Source: Odontesthes bonariensis
Taxonomy: Eukaryota; Chordata; Actinopteri; Atheriniformes; Atherinopsidae
Reading direction: 5' to 3'
Length of the DNA stretch: 64,000 nucleotides
Assembly (NCBI RefSeq): GCF_027942865.1
Contig: NC_134522.1
Span: 31,054,349 to 31,118,348, forward strand
The translations under genes were made by a program, and so were the position numbers. Shown here one piece after another: positions 25,891 through 38,055 of the stretch. Every line of letters starts with the position of its first letter. The first letter of the stretch is position 1. The notes under the pieces are model-generated. The model was not told the origin of the DNA and did not search any database. It worked only from the letters and a program-made list of their open reading frames with translations.

Positions 25891-27787
25891 GCGAAAAACT
25901 TTCTTTATCAGGAATGTCAAAAATCACGTCGAAAGGCGTGACAAACAATGGCTTAGAGACAGCACCTCTCCTCTAAGTTTGCGAAACCCTCATTTACTCG
26001 ACTGATAACAACTCTGCAATTAGCACATTACCTAAAGAAAACTAATAATTATTACAGTTCAACCATAAAGTGCCCTGGAAAACAAAAAGGAAAGAAAATG
26101 TGATTACACACGAACATTTGTGAGTGTGGAAACAGCCCAAGAATGTCAAGGACACCCGCGTGCACGCACAGTACCTCGCTCTCCCCCCTGAAACCCAAAC
26201 ACCTTCAACAAGCCTGTTGAAAACAGAATTTAAAAACCTAAAACAAATCACAGCGGTATTCAATAATTCAATAATAATAGGATGCACTCAATATAACTTC
26301 ACAATATTAAAGAAATCACCACACAGCGTTTAAAAATCACAGCTCATCCCTGTAACAACACCTTATTTCAACAAACTGTCAATGCGGCAATTATAACATT
26401 GAAGCAAATCTGAGTGTCTCTGCACTCACTTAATCTTTTATTTAGCCTAAGATTATATATATAAGACGTTGTGTTAACTCTATGTGCGAATGTGTATGGA
26501 ACTTCGATTATATTCACCAAAACTACGTGTGTGTTCTTAATCCTAAATACTCAAAATGACTCAAAATACTCAAAAGTCAAGGGATGAGATGAGTTGGAAC
26601 CTTGATTTCTCACACAAAATAACTTTTTTCTTTTCTTCTTTTTTTTAGATTCACATAAAACAGCAGGATTTCACACACAGTGACAGAGACAAAGACCGGT
26701 CACACACACACCCCAAGTCAGTCGGTCAGAGTTTTGTGTCAGTCACCGTTCAAATTTTTACAGTTTTAAATGATCAATTTCTTTCATTTAGACTTTTAAT
26801 TTTTCAGGAGATATTGGTGTAGGCAATATATGAAATACAAAATGTGTTTTCTCTATAAGCCTTGTGATATGGTCTCTAAGGACCAAAGCAACAGACGCTG
26901 ATGTGTACTTTATCAGCCTCCCTGTGACCTCTTTATAATAACTCCTGTGGCCAATTCATGAACGAATTTGAATTTTCTTCTCAAAATGTCTTTATACTGA
27001 GGTCTCGGATAACTCCAAAGAGTTCTAAGCAGATATAAAAGGATATAAACATATATTTGAAATGTGCCCTTATAGAACTGGAATTTACTTTTCGGAGTTT
27101 TCTTGAAAGTCTTATTGATTCCACCTTCAAACTTTTTCTGTTCGCAAGTCAATCAATTATCAGCATTCGTCTACTCCTTGACTAGTGAAAATGATTTTCA
27201 CATATATTAATGACTAATATGCGCCTTAGTCCAACGGTAGCCCGAACCCCCATGCATTAAAGGTCGGCCGTTGGCTCTATGACGTCACTATGAACGGGTG
27301 ATTTGACACTCTGCCCGCTCTAAAAGCGTATCCACCATTCCAGTTTAAACTCATCGATTTATTTCCTGCCAGGGCTCAGCGACTAGTCCTTCTTAACCAC
27401 AACAAAAATATAATCCAACACAATAGCCCGACCAGCTTCTTCACAGCCGTCTGCTTCAAAAACACATCTCACATAAGCTGCTGTTCGCCCAATTTTTATC
27501 TCGATTCAAACATTCAGCTCCTCTTGGCTCACAATCACTTATACAATCTCAGCAGCCCCCCTGCGCAGAGGTAAACAATGAAATGCTCACCGACGTAGAA
27601 TCCGCCCTGTCTCCTGTGTTCTTTTAATTTGTGGAAACGCCGGAGAACCGTTAGCTGTACACCACCAACAGAAATCCGCTGTTTAATGGTTAGGAAAAAA
27701 TCCCACCTGCCGGCCGGCTTTTCACAGCTGATGTCGGTTGTCGGGGCACAGAGGACACGCTCCGCCGGGCTCCAGATGCAAAATCTC
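25891..27787. other. Probable ERV leader region, no gene recognised
   Basis: This 1.9-kb stretch lies between the tandem duplication and the primer-binding site of the antisense retrovirus, where a leader would be. Only short frames occur, for example minus-strand 27789-27535, none with a recognisable domain. Several kinds of decayed repeat may be present. Confidence 0.35.
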
Positions 27788-27805
27788 ACGAATTCGGGGT
27801 CACCA
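27788..27805 (-). other. ERV primer-binding site
   Basis: On the minus strand, three bases (TAA) after the LTR end, the sequence reads TGGTGACCCCGAATTCGT. TGG complements the CCA end of a tRNA, and the first 12 bases match the tRNA-Trp-type primer-binding site known from other retroviruses; the later bases diverge, so the exact tRNA is uncertain. Confidence 0.7.
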
Positions 27806-27808
27806 TTA

Positions 27809-28114
27809 TGTTGTGGAGGAAAGGAGTCGAATCCGCGTCGGTCAGCCTTTCAATGTGGAAGTTTATTTGAACCAGCCGTCACAGCAAATGTGCATACAGG
27901 ATGTTCAAAAATCTTCAACGACCTCATTTTGCGATCTGACTTTATACTGTCTTAAATCATAACAAGCGTGCGTAACCAGGCCCCAATCTTCCTTGGCGGC
28001 GCCTAGCTTTCGCCGTAATCATAAACAAGCTCATTCTAACTATCAACAATATTCATATGAACCAGTCAACAAGGCACATGTAATTAGGCCATGTCATGAC
28101 ATTTCTCTCCCACA
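27809..28114 (-). repeat. ERV 5' LTR (antisense)
   Basis: Partner of the LTR at 11314-11623: TG...CA ends on the minus strand and clear similarity throughout. Its outer flank (from 28115) is not the V sequence found outside the other LTR and gives no matching short target duplication. Confidence 0.85.
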
Positions 28115-28266
28115 ATTTTAGCCAAGATGAAGTTGCTCAATTGTCCCTGAGCTGCACAAATAACTCCTAAAGTACAGCTGTTGGCTTTGTAAATCAGCTA
28201 AAATAAATGTGCAAATCCAAGTCAATGAAACCGCAGATTTAATGTAGCTTGATAACAAAACTATGG

Positions 28267-28640
28267 AAACATCCATCCATTTTCTATACCCGCTTAATGC
28301 AATTTAGGGCCCCGGGGGGCCAGGAGCCTATCCCTGCCATCATTGGACGAGAGGCTGGGTACACCCTGGACAGGTCACCAGTCCATCACAGGGCCACACA
28401 GAGACAAACAAGACACACAACCATGCACACTCACACTCACACTCACTCCTAGGGACAATTTAGAGTCACCAATTAACCTGACATGCATGTTTGTGGAGGG
28501 TGGGTGGAAGCCAGAGTACCCAGAGAGAACCCACGCATACACAGGGAGAACATGAGAACTCCACACAGAAAGGCCCCAGCTGGGAGTCGAACCTGCAACC
28601 CTCCTGCTGTGAGGCGACAGTGCTGACCAACTATGGAAAC
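28267..28640 (+). repeat. Dispersed teleost repeat with (CATC)n head, copy 1
   Basis: Begins CATCCATCCATTTTCTATAC, then GCCTATCCCTGCCATCATTG, TACACCCTGGACAGGTCACC, AGAGTCACCAATTAACCTGA and ends in GGGAGTCGAACCTGCAACCC and TGTGAGGCGACAGTGCTGACC. This is a very common short interspersed or LINE-derived repeat in fish genomes; I do not name the family. It lacks a protein. Confidence 0.75.
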
Positions 28641-31605
28641 AGTGGACGCTTAAAGAAAGTGACTGTGTTGCAAGAGCCTACTTTTTCCTGATTGTGTTGG
28701 AAAAGTAGGTGTACCCAAATTCCACCTTCATGTTTTTCATATAATTATCAACTTTTAGAGCTCTTTTCTGAAAGTTTAACTAACATGATGTGGTTGCCAC
28801 GAATGTCAAAGGGATTTAATGGAACTAAATTGAACATTTAGGTCTTTATCAAGGTTGATTTCTTTTCAAATTTCCATGTATGATTGGATTTTAAAACCAT
28901 AAACATACTATCTGTCAAATGTTTAATTCTCCCTTCAAATGACCTTCATAAAGCAGAGGTGTAAAGAGCTGCATTGATAATTTTTGTGCTAATTTGGTTG
29001 AAGTTTATGCTACATTTTGATTAAAACCTGCCTTGTTGGCTTTGCTCCACCTCAAAACAGAACAGCTGTCTGTGGCTGAGCCTCTAATCACGTTAGAGGA
29101 GGAGTCTTTCTGAAAGCCAGGAGCTCACCAGGAGCAAAAACCCATGACTGTAGAAACAAGATGCCAAACAACAGCCAAAGCAAACTAAGACTATACTTTC
29201 AGGGATCATTTCTTTAGTTTCTGACGTGAGGAATGTGTTTCTAAAGAGTGTGGTCTCGCTGCCCACGATGATGAGTGAAGATGTTTCCTTCAGAGCAGGA
29301 TGCTGGTGAGAAGATCCAGTGTCTTCTTCACTGCTGGTGACTGTTCAGTGTTGCTGCTTGTTCCACTGATGGAGGAGACATTGTCTGAGTGGACAGAAAA
29401 AAAAAAAAGTTATATTTTTTATTATCTAGTATTGATTTTGTTTTTCAAAATAAAAAACCTTTGCAGTGTGACAAGAAATCAATGAAAAGCTTTTATCTGA
29501 TAGAAGAGCTTCTGTTTTGTGTTTTCCTGTAAATGGACAGCTGACAATTTATTTTCTGTCTTTTCAGAGCCTGTTTTATTATGTTGACCTCCACAGCACA
29601 TGTATGTATGTCTAGTATTGAGCATTTGACCATTATCAACTCCAGTGAATATCTTTAAAGTTGAATTTAACATCTTAGACTTGTGGTTACTGTTTTAGTT
29701 TGTTGTAAAGAATAAAAACAACACTGCTTGTTGTGATGTGATATTCAGCTTTCATAAAATCATGTTTTTATCTTTAAATGTGTCCATTTTAAAATGAGAC
29801 CTTTTCAGACAGTCTGATTAGAACAGGTTTGTCTTTTGGTTTACAGCAGTTCACTGTGATCTTTAAGAACTGTTGGGGACTGTTCAGTGCATCTTACACT
29901 GAAGGAGGAAGCATGGAGAGAGTGGATGATCAACATTAAGAAACAAATGAAAAATGAAAGAGACTGTTAATCAAGTCTGTTCATTCTGTCTTTGTAGCAC
30001 ACATGAAGTCATCCAGAGTTTGGATTTCTGCCTCTTCTCTGTTGAATACACACTCTGACTGCTAGAGTCTGCACTATCAGCAGCCCTGAAAACACTATTC
30101 TCTCCCAGAGTTTTAAAAAAAAGTTGTTTTTGTTGCTAAGATAACTCATACTGTTGAAGTATCCACTCTCAGAAATAAAGAAACTATCCTATAAGGGAAA
30201 GAGTAAATGTTGCATCTTTCTCCATCTTTCAAAAGCTTTATCTTCACTCTGATTCAGTCAGGTCAAGATGGAAATATCAAAGAAATAACCTCACATTTGT
30301 GGTCAGATTTGCTTTGGCATTTCTTCATCGATGACTTACCTTATTTATACTCAAACTTTAGTTGAAAGCTGAAGCTCTAATAAACTCCACTCGAAACATC
30401 TCACTGTTTTATCAGACAACTCTTACATTAAGTCGATTCATCACTTGTTTTTTATTCCTACTTTTTATTTCTCCTCTACTTTTCTCTTCCATTTCTATTA
30501 TTTGTGTTTTTGTGCCAAGCGGTCAGTCACTTGGGTCCTGCTGGTTATGGTAAAGAGCTGCATTGATCATTTTTGTGCTAATTAGGTTGAAGTTTATGCT
30601 ACATTTTGATTAAAACCTGCCTTGTGTTTTTGCTCCACTTCAAAACAGAACAGCTGTCTGTGGCTGAGCCTCTAATCACGTTAGAGGAGGAGTCTTTCTG
30701 AAAGCCAGGAGCTCACCAGGAGCAAAAACCCATGACTGTAGAAACAAGATGCCAAACAACAGCCAAAGCAAACTAAGACTATACTTTCAGGGATAATTTC
30801 TTTTGTTTCTGACGTGAGGAATGTGTTTCTAAAGAGTGTGGTCTCGCTGCCCACGATGATGAGTGAAGATGTTTCCTTCAGAGCAGGAAGCTGGTGAGAA
30901 GATCCAGTGTCTTCTTCACTGTTGGTGACTGTTCAGTGTTGCTGCTTGTTCCACTGATGGAGGAAACATTGTCTGAGTGGTGTTTAATTTAGTTTACAGT
31001 TCTATACATTAGAATAGTGTGGGTTTTACTGATATCACATGTTTAATGAACAAATACCTGTGGAAGCAGGTGTTGAAACTCTAAAAAAAGACTGTTTTAA
31101 TCTCACTTTTTTTTTTTATGTAAAGCCTGATCTGCTCAGGACACAGCATGATTAGAAGAGATGTGTTTTTCTGATCTGCAGCAGCTAACAAGGAAGAGTG
31201 CTCCACTTCAAACAAAAGACTCTGACAAGCAATTCAAACAAATTTAAAGTGTGTTTTTTGTCCATTTCTTTTTCCATAAAGTTCTGCTGTAGAGTAAGTT
31301 TTACTGCTCAGCTTATTGTGCACCGTAACTGATGCTGTTTCTCCCTTTCTGCATCTTCTGAGTGATTGGTTTCCTTATGTCAAAAAGATTTTATTCGATC
31401 TAAAATACTGATAAAACAATTACATTGTAGCCAAGATGAAGTTGCTCAATTGTCCCTGAGCTGCACAAATAACTCCTAAAGTACAGCTGTTGGCTTTGTA
31501 AATCAGCTAAAATAAATGTGCAAATCCAAGTCAATGAAACCGCAGATTTAATGTAGCTTGATAACAAAACTATGGAAACATCCATCCATTTTCTATACCC
31601 GCTTA

Positions 31606-33909
31606 TAGGCCGTAAGGTGAACCCCGTTTTCATTTAGGCTTGCTCCGTGCTCTCCGAACTACAAGCCTGTTAGCTGATAAAAATGACAAAGTTATTTTGC
31701 ACATATAAAAAAAGTTTCGCGTCACAGAATCCTGTACTTTTTTTTAAACCGAGACGTTTTCTGAAGAAATATTTTCCGCAGGGCTGAATGACGATTTTGA
31801 CGTCACAAGACACCACGTGACCGCGCTGGACCAATCACGTTGCCGATTTACGACAACAAACTGGAAAAATGACAACCTGCCTGGTGCTGTCAAATCTTAC
31901 CTACAGAAAGGAATCTCGCAAAATATCGTTTTAAAGTGAACATAAAATAATAATTATCAACGATAATGCTCTTTCATGTATTTCTGAATTGAGCCAAATA
32001 AATTCTCAATAGTGCTTTATTTACAGCACGAAGCACAATTATGCAAGTGACCTTTCATGTTGTCATTTTGATCAATTAATGGAATTCCAATAATTATTGA
32101 TAACCACCCACGTGTTTGTAACGTGGGCTAAATTAATTCCAAACAGTGGTTTATTTATAGTACAAACAGCTATTGTGCAAGTGGATGATAAGGTTACCTT
32201 TTCATGTTGTCATTTTTTATTAATGAATGGAAATAATTCTAATTATCAATGATAAGGACCATTCAGGTATACATTTACTGATTTATTCACTAATAACTAT
32301 ACAACACATAACAAAATCAAAACAAGTAGGGCATACACATCAACTGGCATTTACATCAACCGGCATAAACTTATATACATAACCATAATAAAAGGAATGA
32401 TACAAATGGAATAGAATAGAGGTAAAAAAAAAAAAACCGCACGCACACACACACTATTCCTCACTGTCAGTGTCAGGGCAGCTGTCATCTTCTTTATCCT
32501 CTGTTTCCTTTGAGGTGTTTGAACAGCTGGAACACCTGCACAAGTCTGTACAACAGAGTCCTGCAGAGACACAGAAGCATCTCTTTGTCTCACAGGCACT
32601 CCCTCTGCAACCACAGTGTATGACATGTAAAACAGGGGCTGGATTTCTTGTCATCCATGTCACTTGAAGATTTCCATCTTCCAGATGCCATCCATGTCCA
32701 GTGGGAGATGGAGCGCCAATTTTTTGCTTTACACATGACCTCATTATTTTAGCCTGATAATTTGCCCTTTTGCAGTGCTGGTGGAGGGCATCACTTGTTG
32801 GGGGGATAGATAATTCTGGCAAGGCTGATGATGCCATACAGAAAGCTTTTTACCTAGCCTCATTGATGTTTTCTGCGGTTGGCTGATCGTACAAATGGCA
32901 TACATATTTGCAAAGTAATGCAAATGTAGATTGGTCCAAGTTAAATTCAGTCCCCAGATTTCTGAAAGCCTTCAGGTAGACATCTTTCTCGCATGCCACA
33001 GCAAATGTCTTCTTTTTGCCTTGTGGTGTCACACCCAGTGAATGTATGGATCCCAATCAAGGCTGAACACACACTGGCTCCGAGAGCTGATGACACCTTG
33101 GTAATGTCCATTATGCGTGTTCTGTTGCCCGTCCCTGAGAAAAAGTACAAGCTGCATGGCAATTCTTTCTGCAGACTCACAGCAATGACTGCTACATCAG
33201 TGTCAGGGCTCTTAATAATGACAATCTTATGTTCCTGTGCAGCATGTTGTGCATGCAAAAACACCAGTGTCACATTCTTCGTGGTCACACTGCAGGTCTT
33301 CCACAGCATGAACAGACTGCACACCTTCCAGTACAGTCACACAGTGACATTGGTGTTGATGTGCTATGTACAAGCTGAGGTTTCTTCCCACTGCTGTAAG
33401 ATCAGCATGTGGCCACGCATCGTATAAGAACTCAGCAAGTGCTTCTTTATTTGTTCCTTCTGATTCCTTCCATTCCACCTTGTGCAGGTGAAATTCTGTG
33501 TTTCCTCATGCTTAACAGAAGATATGTGCATGTAACAAATCTTTCGGTCAAAATTTCTTCTTCTTCAGTACTGCTGGATATCGCGCTGCTACTGCGGTGC
33601 AGTTTCTATTTACCAGCTCAGCTGACATACCAGCTATCCGATTCGTGCATCCTGATGACGTCTCAACCGTGGCACCTCTCGCGAGCCAAACTGTTATTAC
33701 GCCTGCCGAATATGTACATACGCCTTGCCAGGCACTAGTTATTCCTTTAAACGTTGCGAACTAAAAAAGTACTGTGTTCTGAGCGGCGAAACTTTTTTTT
33801 AAACCTCAACATAACTCAACCTTTTTATGAGCTGAAGCGTGTTTGGTTCGGAGAGCGTGGAACAAGCCTGGTGTTCTGACGGAGTTTTCGAGGTTCACCT
33901 TACGGCCTA
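31606..33909. mobile_element. 2.3-kb DNA transposon with TTA target duplication
   Basis: The termini are perfect inverted repeats TAGGCCGTAAGGTGAACC, and weaker inverted similarity extends about 150 bp inward (CTCTCCGAAC, AAAAAAGTTTCGC and other matches). TTA lies on each side (31603-31605, 33910-33912), and the uninterrupted site is seen in the sister repeats (CCCGCTTAATG). The 3-bp TTA duplication would fit a PIF/Harbinger-like superfamily, but no DDE transposase is visible. The interior contains a decayed minus-strand gene of different type. Confidence 0.85.
32454..33478 (-). pseudogene. Transposon-borne gene with nuclease-like and Cys-rich parts
   Basis: Minus-strand frames at 33478-33227, 33324-32947, 33056-32850 and 32837-32454 appear to be one decayed gene. 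In order they show LQCDHEECDT, then IVIIKSPDTDVAVIAVSLQ and ALIGIHTFTGCDTT, and finally a cysteine-rich tail (CGCRGSACETKRCFCVSAG, CCTDLCRCSSCSN) with an acidic C-terminus. SPDTDV followed by a TGCD-type motif resembles PIN/FEN-like nuclease folds found in some proteins common in fish genomes; the Cys pattern suggests a zinc-binding tail. Frames change at least once. The function is not known; the domain comparison is tentative. Confidence 0.5.
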
Positions 33910-35602
33910 TTAATGTAATTTAGGGCCGCGGGGGGGCAGGAGCCTATCCCTGTCGTCATTGGACGAGAGGCTGGCTACACCCTGGACAGGTCACCAGTCC
34001 ATCACAGGGACACACAGAGACAAACAAGACACACAACCATGCACACTCACACTCACTCCTAGGGACAATTTAGAGTCACCAATTAACCTGACATGCATGT
34101 TTGTGGAGGGTGGGTGGAAGCCAGAGTACCCAGAGAGACCCCACGCATACACAGGGAGAACATGCAAACTCCACACAGAAAAGGCCCAAGCTGGGATTCG
34201 AACCTGCAACCCTTCTGCTGTGAGGCGACAGTGCTGACCAACTATGGAAACAGTGGACGCTTAAAGAAAGTGACTGTGTTGCAAGAGCCTACTTTTTCCT
34301 GAATGTGTTGGAAAAGTAGGTGTACCCAAATTCCACCTTCATGTTTTTCATATAATTATCAACTTTTAGAGCTCTTATCTGAAAGTTTAACTAACATGAT
34401 GTGGTTGCCACGAATGTCAAAGGGATTTAATGGAACTAAATTGAACATTTAGGTTTTTATTAAGGTTGAATTTTTTTTTCAAATTTCCATGTATGATTGG
34501 ATTTTAAAATCATAAACATACTATCTGTCAGATGTTTTATTCTCCCTTCAAATGAGCTTCATAAAGCAGAGGTGTAAAGAGCTGCAATGATCATTTTTGT
34601 GCTAATTTGGTTGAAGTTTATGCTACATTTTGATTAAAACCTGCCTTGTTGGCTTTGCTCCACCTCAAAACAGAACAGCTGTCTGTGGCTGAGCCTCTAA
34701 TCACGTTAGAGGAGGAGTCTTTCTGAAAGCCAGGAGCTCACCAGGAGCAAAAACCCATGACTGTAGAAACAAGATGCCAAACAACAGCCAAAGCAAACTA
34801 AGACTATACTTTCAGGGATCATTTCTTTAGTTTCTGACGTGAGGAATGTGTTTCTAAAGAGTGTGGTCTCGCTGCCCACGATGATGAGTGAAGATGTTTC
34901 CTTCAGAGCAGGAAGCTGGTGAGAAGATCCAGTGTCTTCTTCACTGTTGGTGACTGTTCAGTGTTGCTGCTTGTTGCACTGATGGAGGAAACATTGTCTG
35001 AGTGGTGTTTCATCTTGTTCAAAGTTATATATATTGGAATAGCATGGGTTTTTACTGATATCACATGTTTAATGAACAAATATCTGTGGAAGCAGGTGTT
35101 GAAACTCTGAAAAAAAGACTGTTTTAATCTCACTTTTTTTTATTTAAAGCCTGATCTGCTCGGGACACATCATGATTAGAAGAAATGTTTTTTTGTGTTC
35201 TGCAGCAGCCAACAAGGAAGAGTGCTCCACTTCAAACAAAAGACTCTGACAAGCAATCCAAACAAATTTAAAGTGTGTTTTTTGTCCATTTCTTTTTCCA
35301 TAAAGTTCTGCTGTAGAGTAAGTTTTACTGCTCAGCTTATTGTGCACCGTAACTGATGCTGTTTCTCACTTTCTGCATGTTCTGAGTGATTGGTTTCCTT
35401 ATGTCAAAAAGATTTTGTTCTATCTAAAATACTGATAAAAACATTACATTTTAGCCGAGATAAAGTTGCTCAATTGTCCCTGAGCTGCACATACAACTCC
35501 TAAAGTACAGCTGTTGACTTTGTAAATCAGCTAAAATACATGTGCAAATCCAAGTCAATAAAACCGCAGATTTAATGTAGCTTGATAACAAACTATGGAA
35601 AC

Positions 35603-35960
35603 ATCCATCCATTTTCTATACCCGCTTAATCCAATTTAGGGCCGCGTGGGGGCTGGAGCCTATCCCTGCCATCATTGGACGAGAGGCTGGGTACACCCTG
35701 GACAGGTCACCAGTCCATCAAAGGGACACACAGAGACAAACAAGACACACAACCATGCACGCTCACACTCACTCCTAGGGACAATTTAGAGTCACCAATT
35801 AACCTGACATGCATGTTTGTGGAGGGTGGGTGGAAGCCGGAGTACCCAGAGAGAACCCACGCATACACAGGGAGAACATGAGAACTCCACACAGAAAGGC
35901 CTCAGCTGGGAATCAAACCTGCAACCCTCCTGCTGTGAGGCGACAGTGCTGACCAACTAT
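35603..35960 (+). repeat. Dispersed teleost repeat, copy 3
   Basis: Third copy of the (CATC)n-headed repeat, uninterrupted, in the third tandem unit; it contains the same landmark motifs as copy 1. Confidence 0.75.
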
Positions 35961-36194
35961 GGAAACAGTGGACGCTTAAAGAAAGTGACTGTGTTGCAAG
36001 AGCCTACTTTTTCCTGAATGTGTTGGAAAAGTAGGTGTACCCAAATTCCACCTTCATGTTTTTCATATAATTATCAACTTTTAGAGCTCTTATCTGAAAG
36101 TTTAATTAACATGATGTGGTTGCCACGAATGTCAAAGTGATTTAATGGAACTAAATTGAACATTTAGGTGTTTATCAAGGTTGAATTTTCTTTT

Positions 36195-36840
36195 CAACTG
36201 CCAACATAGACGCAGTGTACAGGAGGGGCCAGAGCCGTCTCTTTTTCCTGAGACGGCTCGGGTCCTTCAATGTCTGCAGTGATATGATGTTCATGTTTTA
36301 TCACACTATCATTGAGAGTGCACTGTTCTATGCTGCTGTCTGCTGGGGGAGTTGCACTACAGACAGAAACTGTAGGCGCCTGGACAAACTGGTGAAAAAG
36401 GCTGGTTCTGTTGTAGGCAGAAGGCTGGACCCTCTCGGTGCTGTGGTGGAGCAACGGATGAGGAGGAAGTTAGATTCTGTGATGGAGAACAATAAACATC
36501 CTCTCCACAGCATCCTGACAGGACAGAAGAGCAGCTGCAGTGAGAGGCTCATCTCTCTGCGCTGCAGGACTGAGAGGTTCAGAAGGCCCTTTGTTCCCAC
36601 AGCCATGACGCTTTTTAACAGTGACTGCTGAGTTCTTCTCAATTTGATTGATTGATTTTTATTTATTTGTTTATTTTGCCATTTCGTCATTTATTATTAT
36701 TTAGTTAGTAGGGTTATTGTTGTTATTGTTGTTTTATTGTTGTTAATTCAATCATTGTAAATATTTAAAAAAAAATGTTGAGCTACTTGACAAATTTGAA
36801 TTTCCCCCATAGGGGGATAAATAAAGTATTTTTTTATTCT
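36195..36840 (+). mobile_element. 3' fragment of a LINE
   Basis: Frame 36215-36631 encodes the C-terminal region of a fish non-LTR reverse transcriptase protein (RGQSRLFFLRRLGSFNVC, LVKKAGSVVGRRLDPL, RFRRPFVPTAMTLFN). It is followed by a 3' end with GAATTTCCCCCATAGGGGG, ATAAATAAAGTAT and a TTCTA tail, characteristic of this type of element. It is 5' truncated, with 138 codons left. Confidence 0.8.
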
Positions 36841-36984
36841 ATTCTATTGTCAAAAAAATTTATTAAAACAAAAAAGCAGATCACTAAAAATAACTAAATA
36901 ACTAAAAATGTTTAGATAGAAACTAAAAATGAAAAATGACAAATAATCATATAAACGATGAGAAAAAATGAGAGCTACACAGAC

Positions 36985-38023
36985 TTGCTGCCGATAAGGT
37001 CGGCGCATTGTAACTGTAAATCCCCTCCTTTGTTACAATATGCCCTAGAAACTTCACTGAAGGCCTCATGAAGTGACACTTTTTGGGAGCCAGCTTCAGG
37101 TTGTGCGCCTTTAGCCTCTCGAACACCATCTCCAATCTCTGCAATGCCAGCTGTTCATTGGGGGCAAACACAAGGATGTCGTCAAGGTAACACAAGAGGC
37201 TCAGGAAGTTTTGATCACCAAAGATAGCCATCATCATCCTCATGAACGTGGCTGGGCTGTTGCAAAGACCTTGCGGGAGCCTATTGTACTCATAAAGCCC
37301 AAATGGGGAGGTGAATGCGGTGAACCTTCTGTCCTCCTCATGGACCTCCACGTTATAGTATCCAGAGGTCAGATCCATGGTCAAGAAGAACGCATTCCCC
37401 CCCAGGGCGGCCAGGGCGTCCGCATGGTAAGGCAAGGGGTGTGCGTCACGGAAAGTGCGCGCGTTCAGCCACCAAAAATCAGTGCACAGCCGCAGGTCGC
37501 CATTCTTCTTCCAGACAAGAACAAGAGGTGATGCATATTCACTCGTAGACTTCCTCATGATGTCCCTCTCCTCCATCTCATCTAAAGCCACCCTTAGCTT
37601 CTCGTAGTGAGATGGGGACAGTCTGCGATAGAAAAGCCTGAAGGGGTTGCTGTCACTTAGTCGGATGCGGTGGACAAAGACTTTGGCTTTACCACAGTCC
37701 AGCCTGTGGCGAGAGAAGATGGACTCATATTTAGCCAGCAAGTCAACCAGCTTCGCCTTCCAGAAGGGGGACAGGTGAGTCGCGTCAACGTCAATGTCCT
37801 GCAGTCCCAGGTCGGTAAGAGTGGGACTAAGAGTTGGTCGAGCAATACAGTCCGATTCAACAGTCAAGCTCTTTTCACTGGCTGTGTCAGATTTGTCAGT
37901 TGTCTTTGTCACAGAACATTGCACTTCAACAGGTGGGTCAGTTACATAATAGTAGTCAGTGTCAAAGTCTTCCATTGCCACACATGGTGACACTTGACAT
38001 GGTGTCATGGTCATCACCCCCAC
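36985..38023 (-). pseudogene. Ty3/Gypsy pol fragment (reverse transcriptase)
   Basis: The minus-strand frame has a linker, then canonical reverse-transcriptase motifs: SEYASPLVLVWKKNGDLRLC, FFLTMDLTSGYYNVEV (catalytic Asp), the RLPQGLCNSPATF motif and LLCYLDDILVF with the YLDD catalytic pair, then KCHFMRPSVKFLGHIV. The similarity stops after the HIVTKEGI motif near 36990, so the connection, RNase H and integrase are gone, as are gag and LTRs. The 358-codon frame has no internal stop, so the fragment may be fairly young, but it cannot transpose on its own. Confidence 0.9.
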
Positions 38024-38055
38024 AAATGGAACATGGACCCCGAGACCTGCCGTAC

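Larger units (their letters stand above)
31577..34240 (+). repeat. Dispersed repeat, copy 2, split by a transposon
   Basis: The first 29 bp (31577-31605) and the remainder (33913-34240) match copies 1 and 3 when the 31606-33909 element and one TTA are removed. This gives a clean empty-site comparison. Confidence 0.85.
28115..36190. repeat. Three tandem copies of a unit of about 1.7 kb
   Basis: The same ordered markers occur three times: AGTTGCTCAATTGTCCCTGA at about 28129, 31439 and 35464; the CATCCATCCATTTTCTATAC repeat just after each; CAGCTGTCTGTGGCTGAGCC at about 29063, 30653 and 34678; and AGAAGATCCAGTGTCTTCTT at about 29310, 30899 and 34923. Without the 2.3-kb insertion in the middle copy the spacing is about 1.7 kb. 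Copy 1 is followed by about 1.1 kb of less similar sequence (29400-30540). Short frames (for example 29300-29395) recur but carry no known domain. The marker near 28129 can be read as QDEVAQLSLSCTNNS, vaguely like a V framework 1, but with a stop and no support beyond that. Confidence 0.8.

Noticed and set aside
28115-28190. V-segment framework 1 (QDEVAQLSLSC) in the tandem units
   Set aside because: A stop follows shortly, no Trp or second Cys region, RSS or leader is present, and the sequence around it is repeat-like.
28343-28555. Small plus-strand frames starting MDERLGTPWTGHQS, also at 33959 and 35675
   Set aside because: They are translations of the dispersed (CATC)n-headed repeat and are not conserved as protein.
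29300-29485. Possible receptor leader exon MLVRRSSVFF
   Set aside because: It recurs in the tandem units but without donor site, following V exon or RSS, and the start codon is not conserved among the copies.
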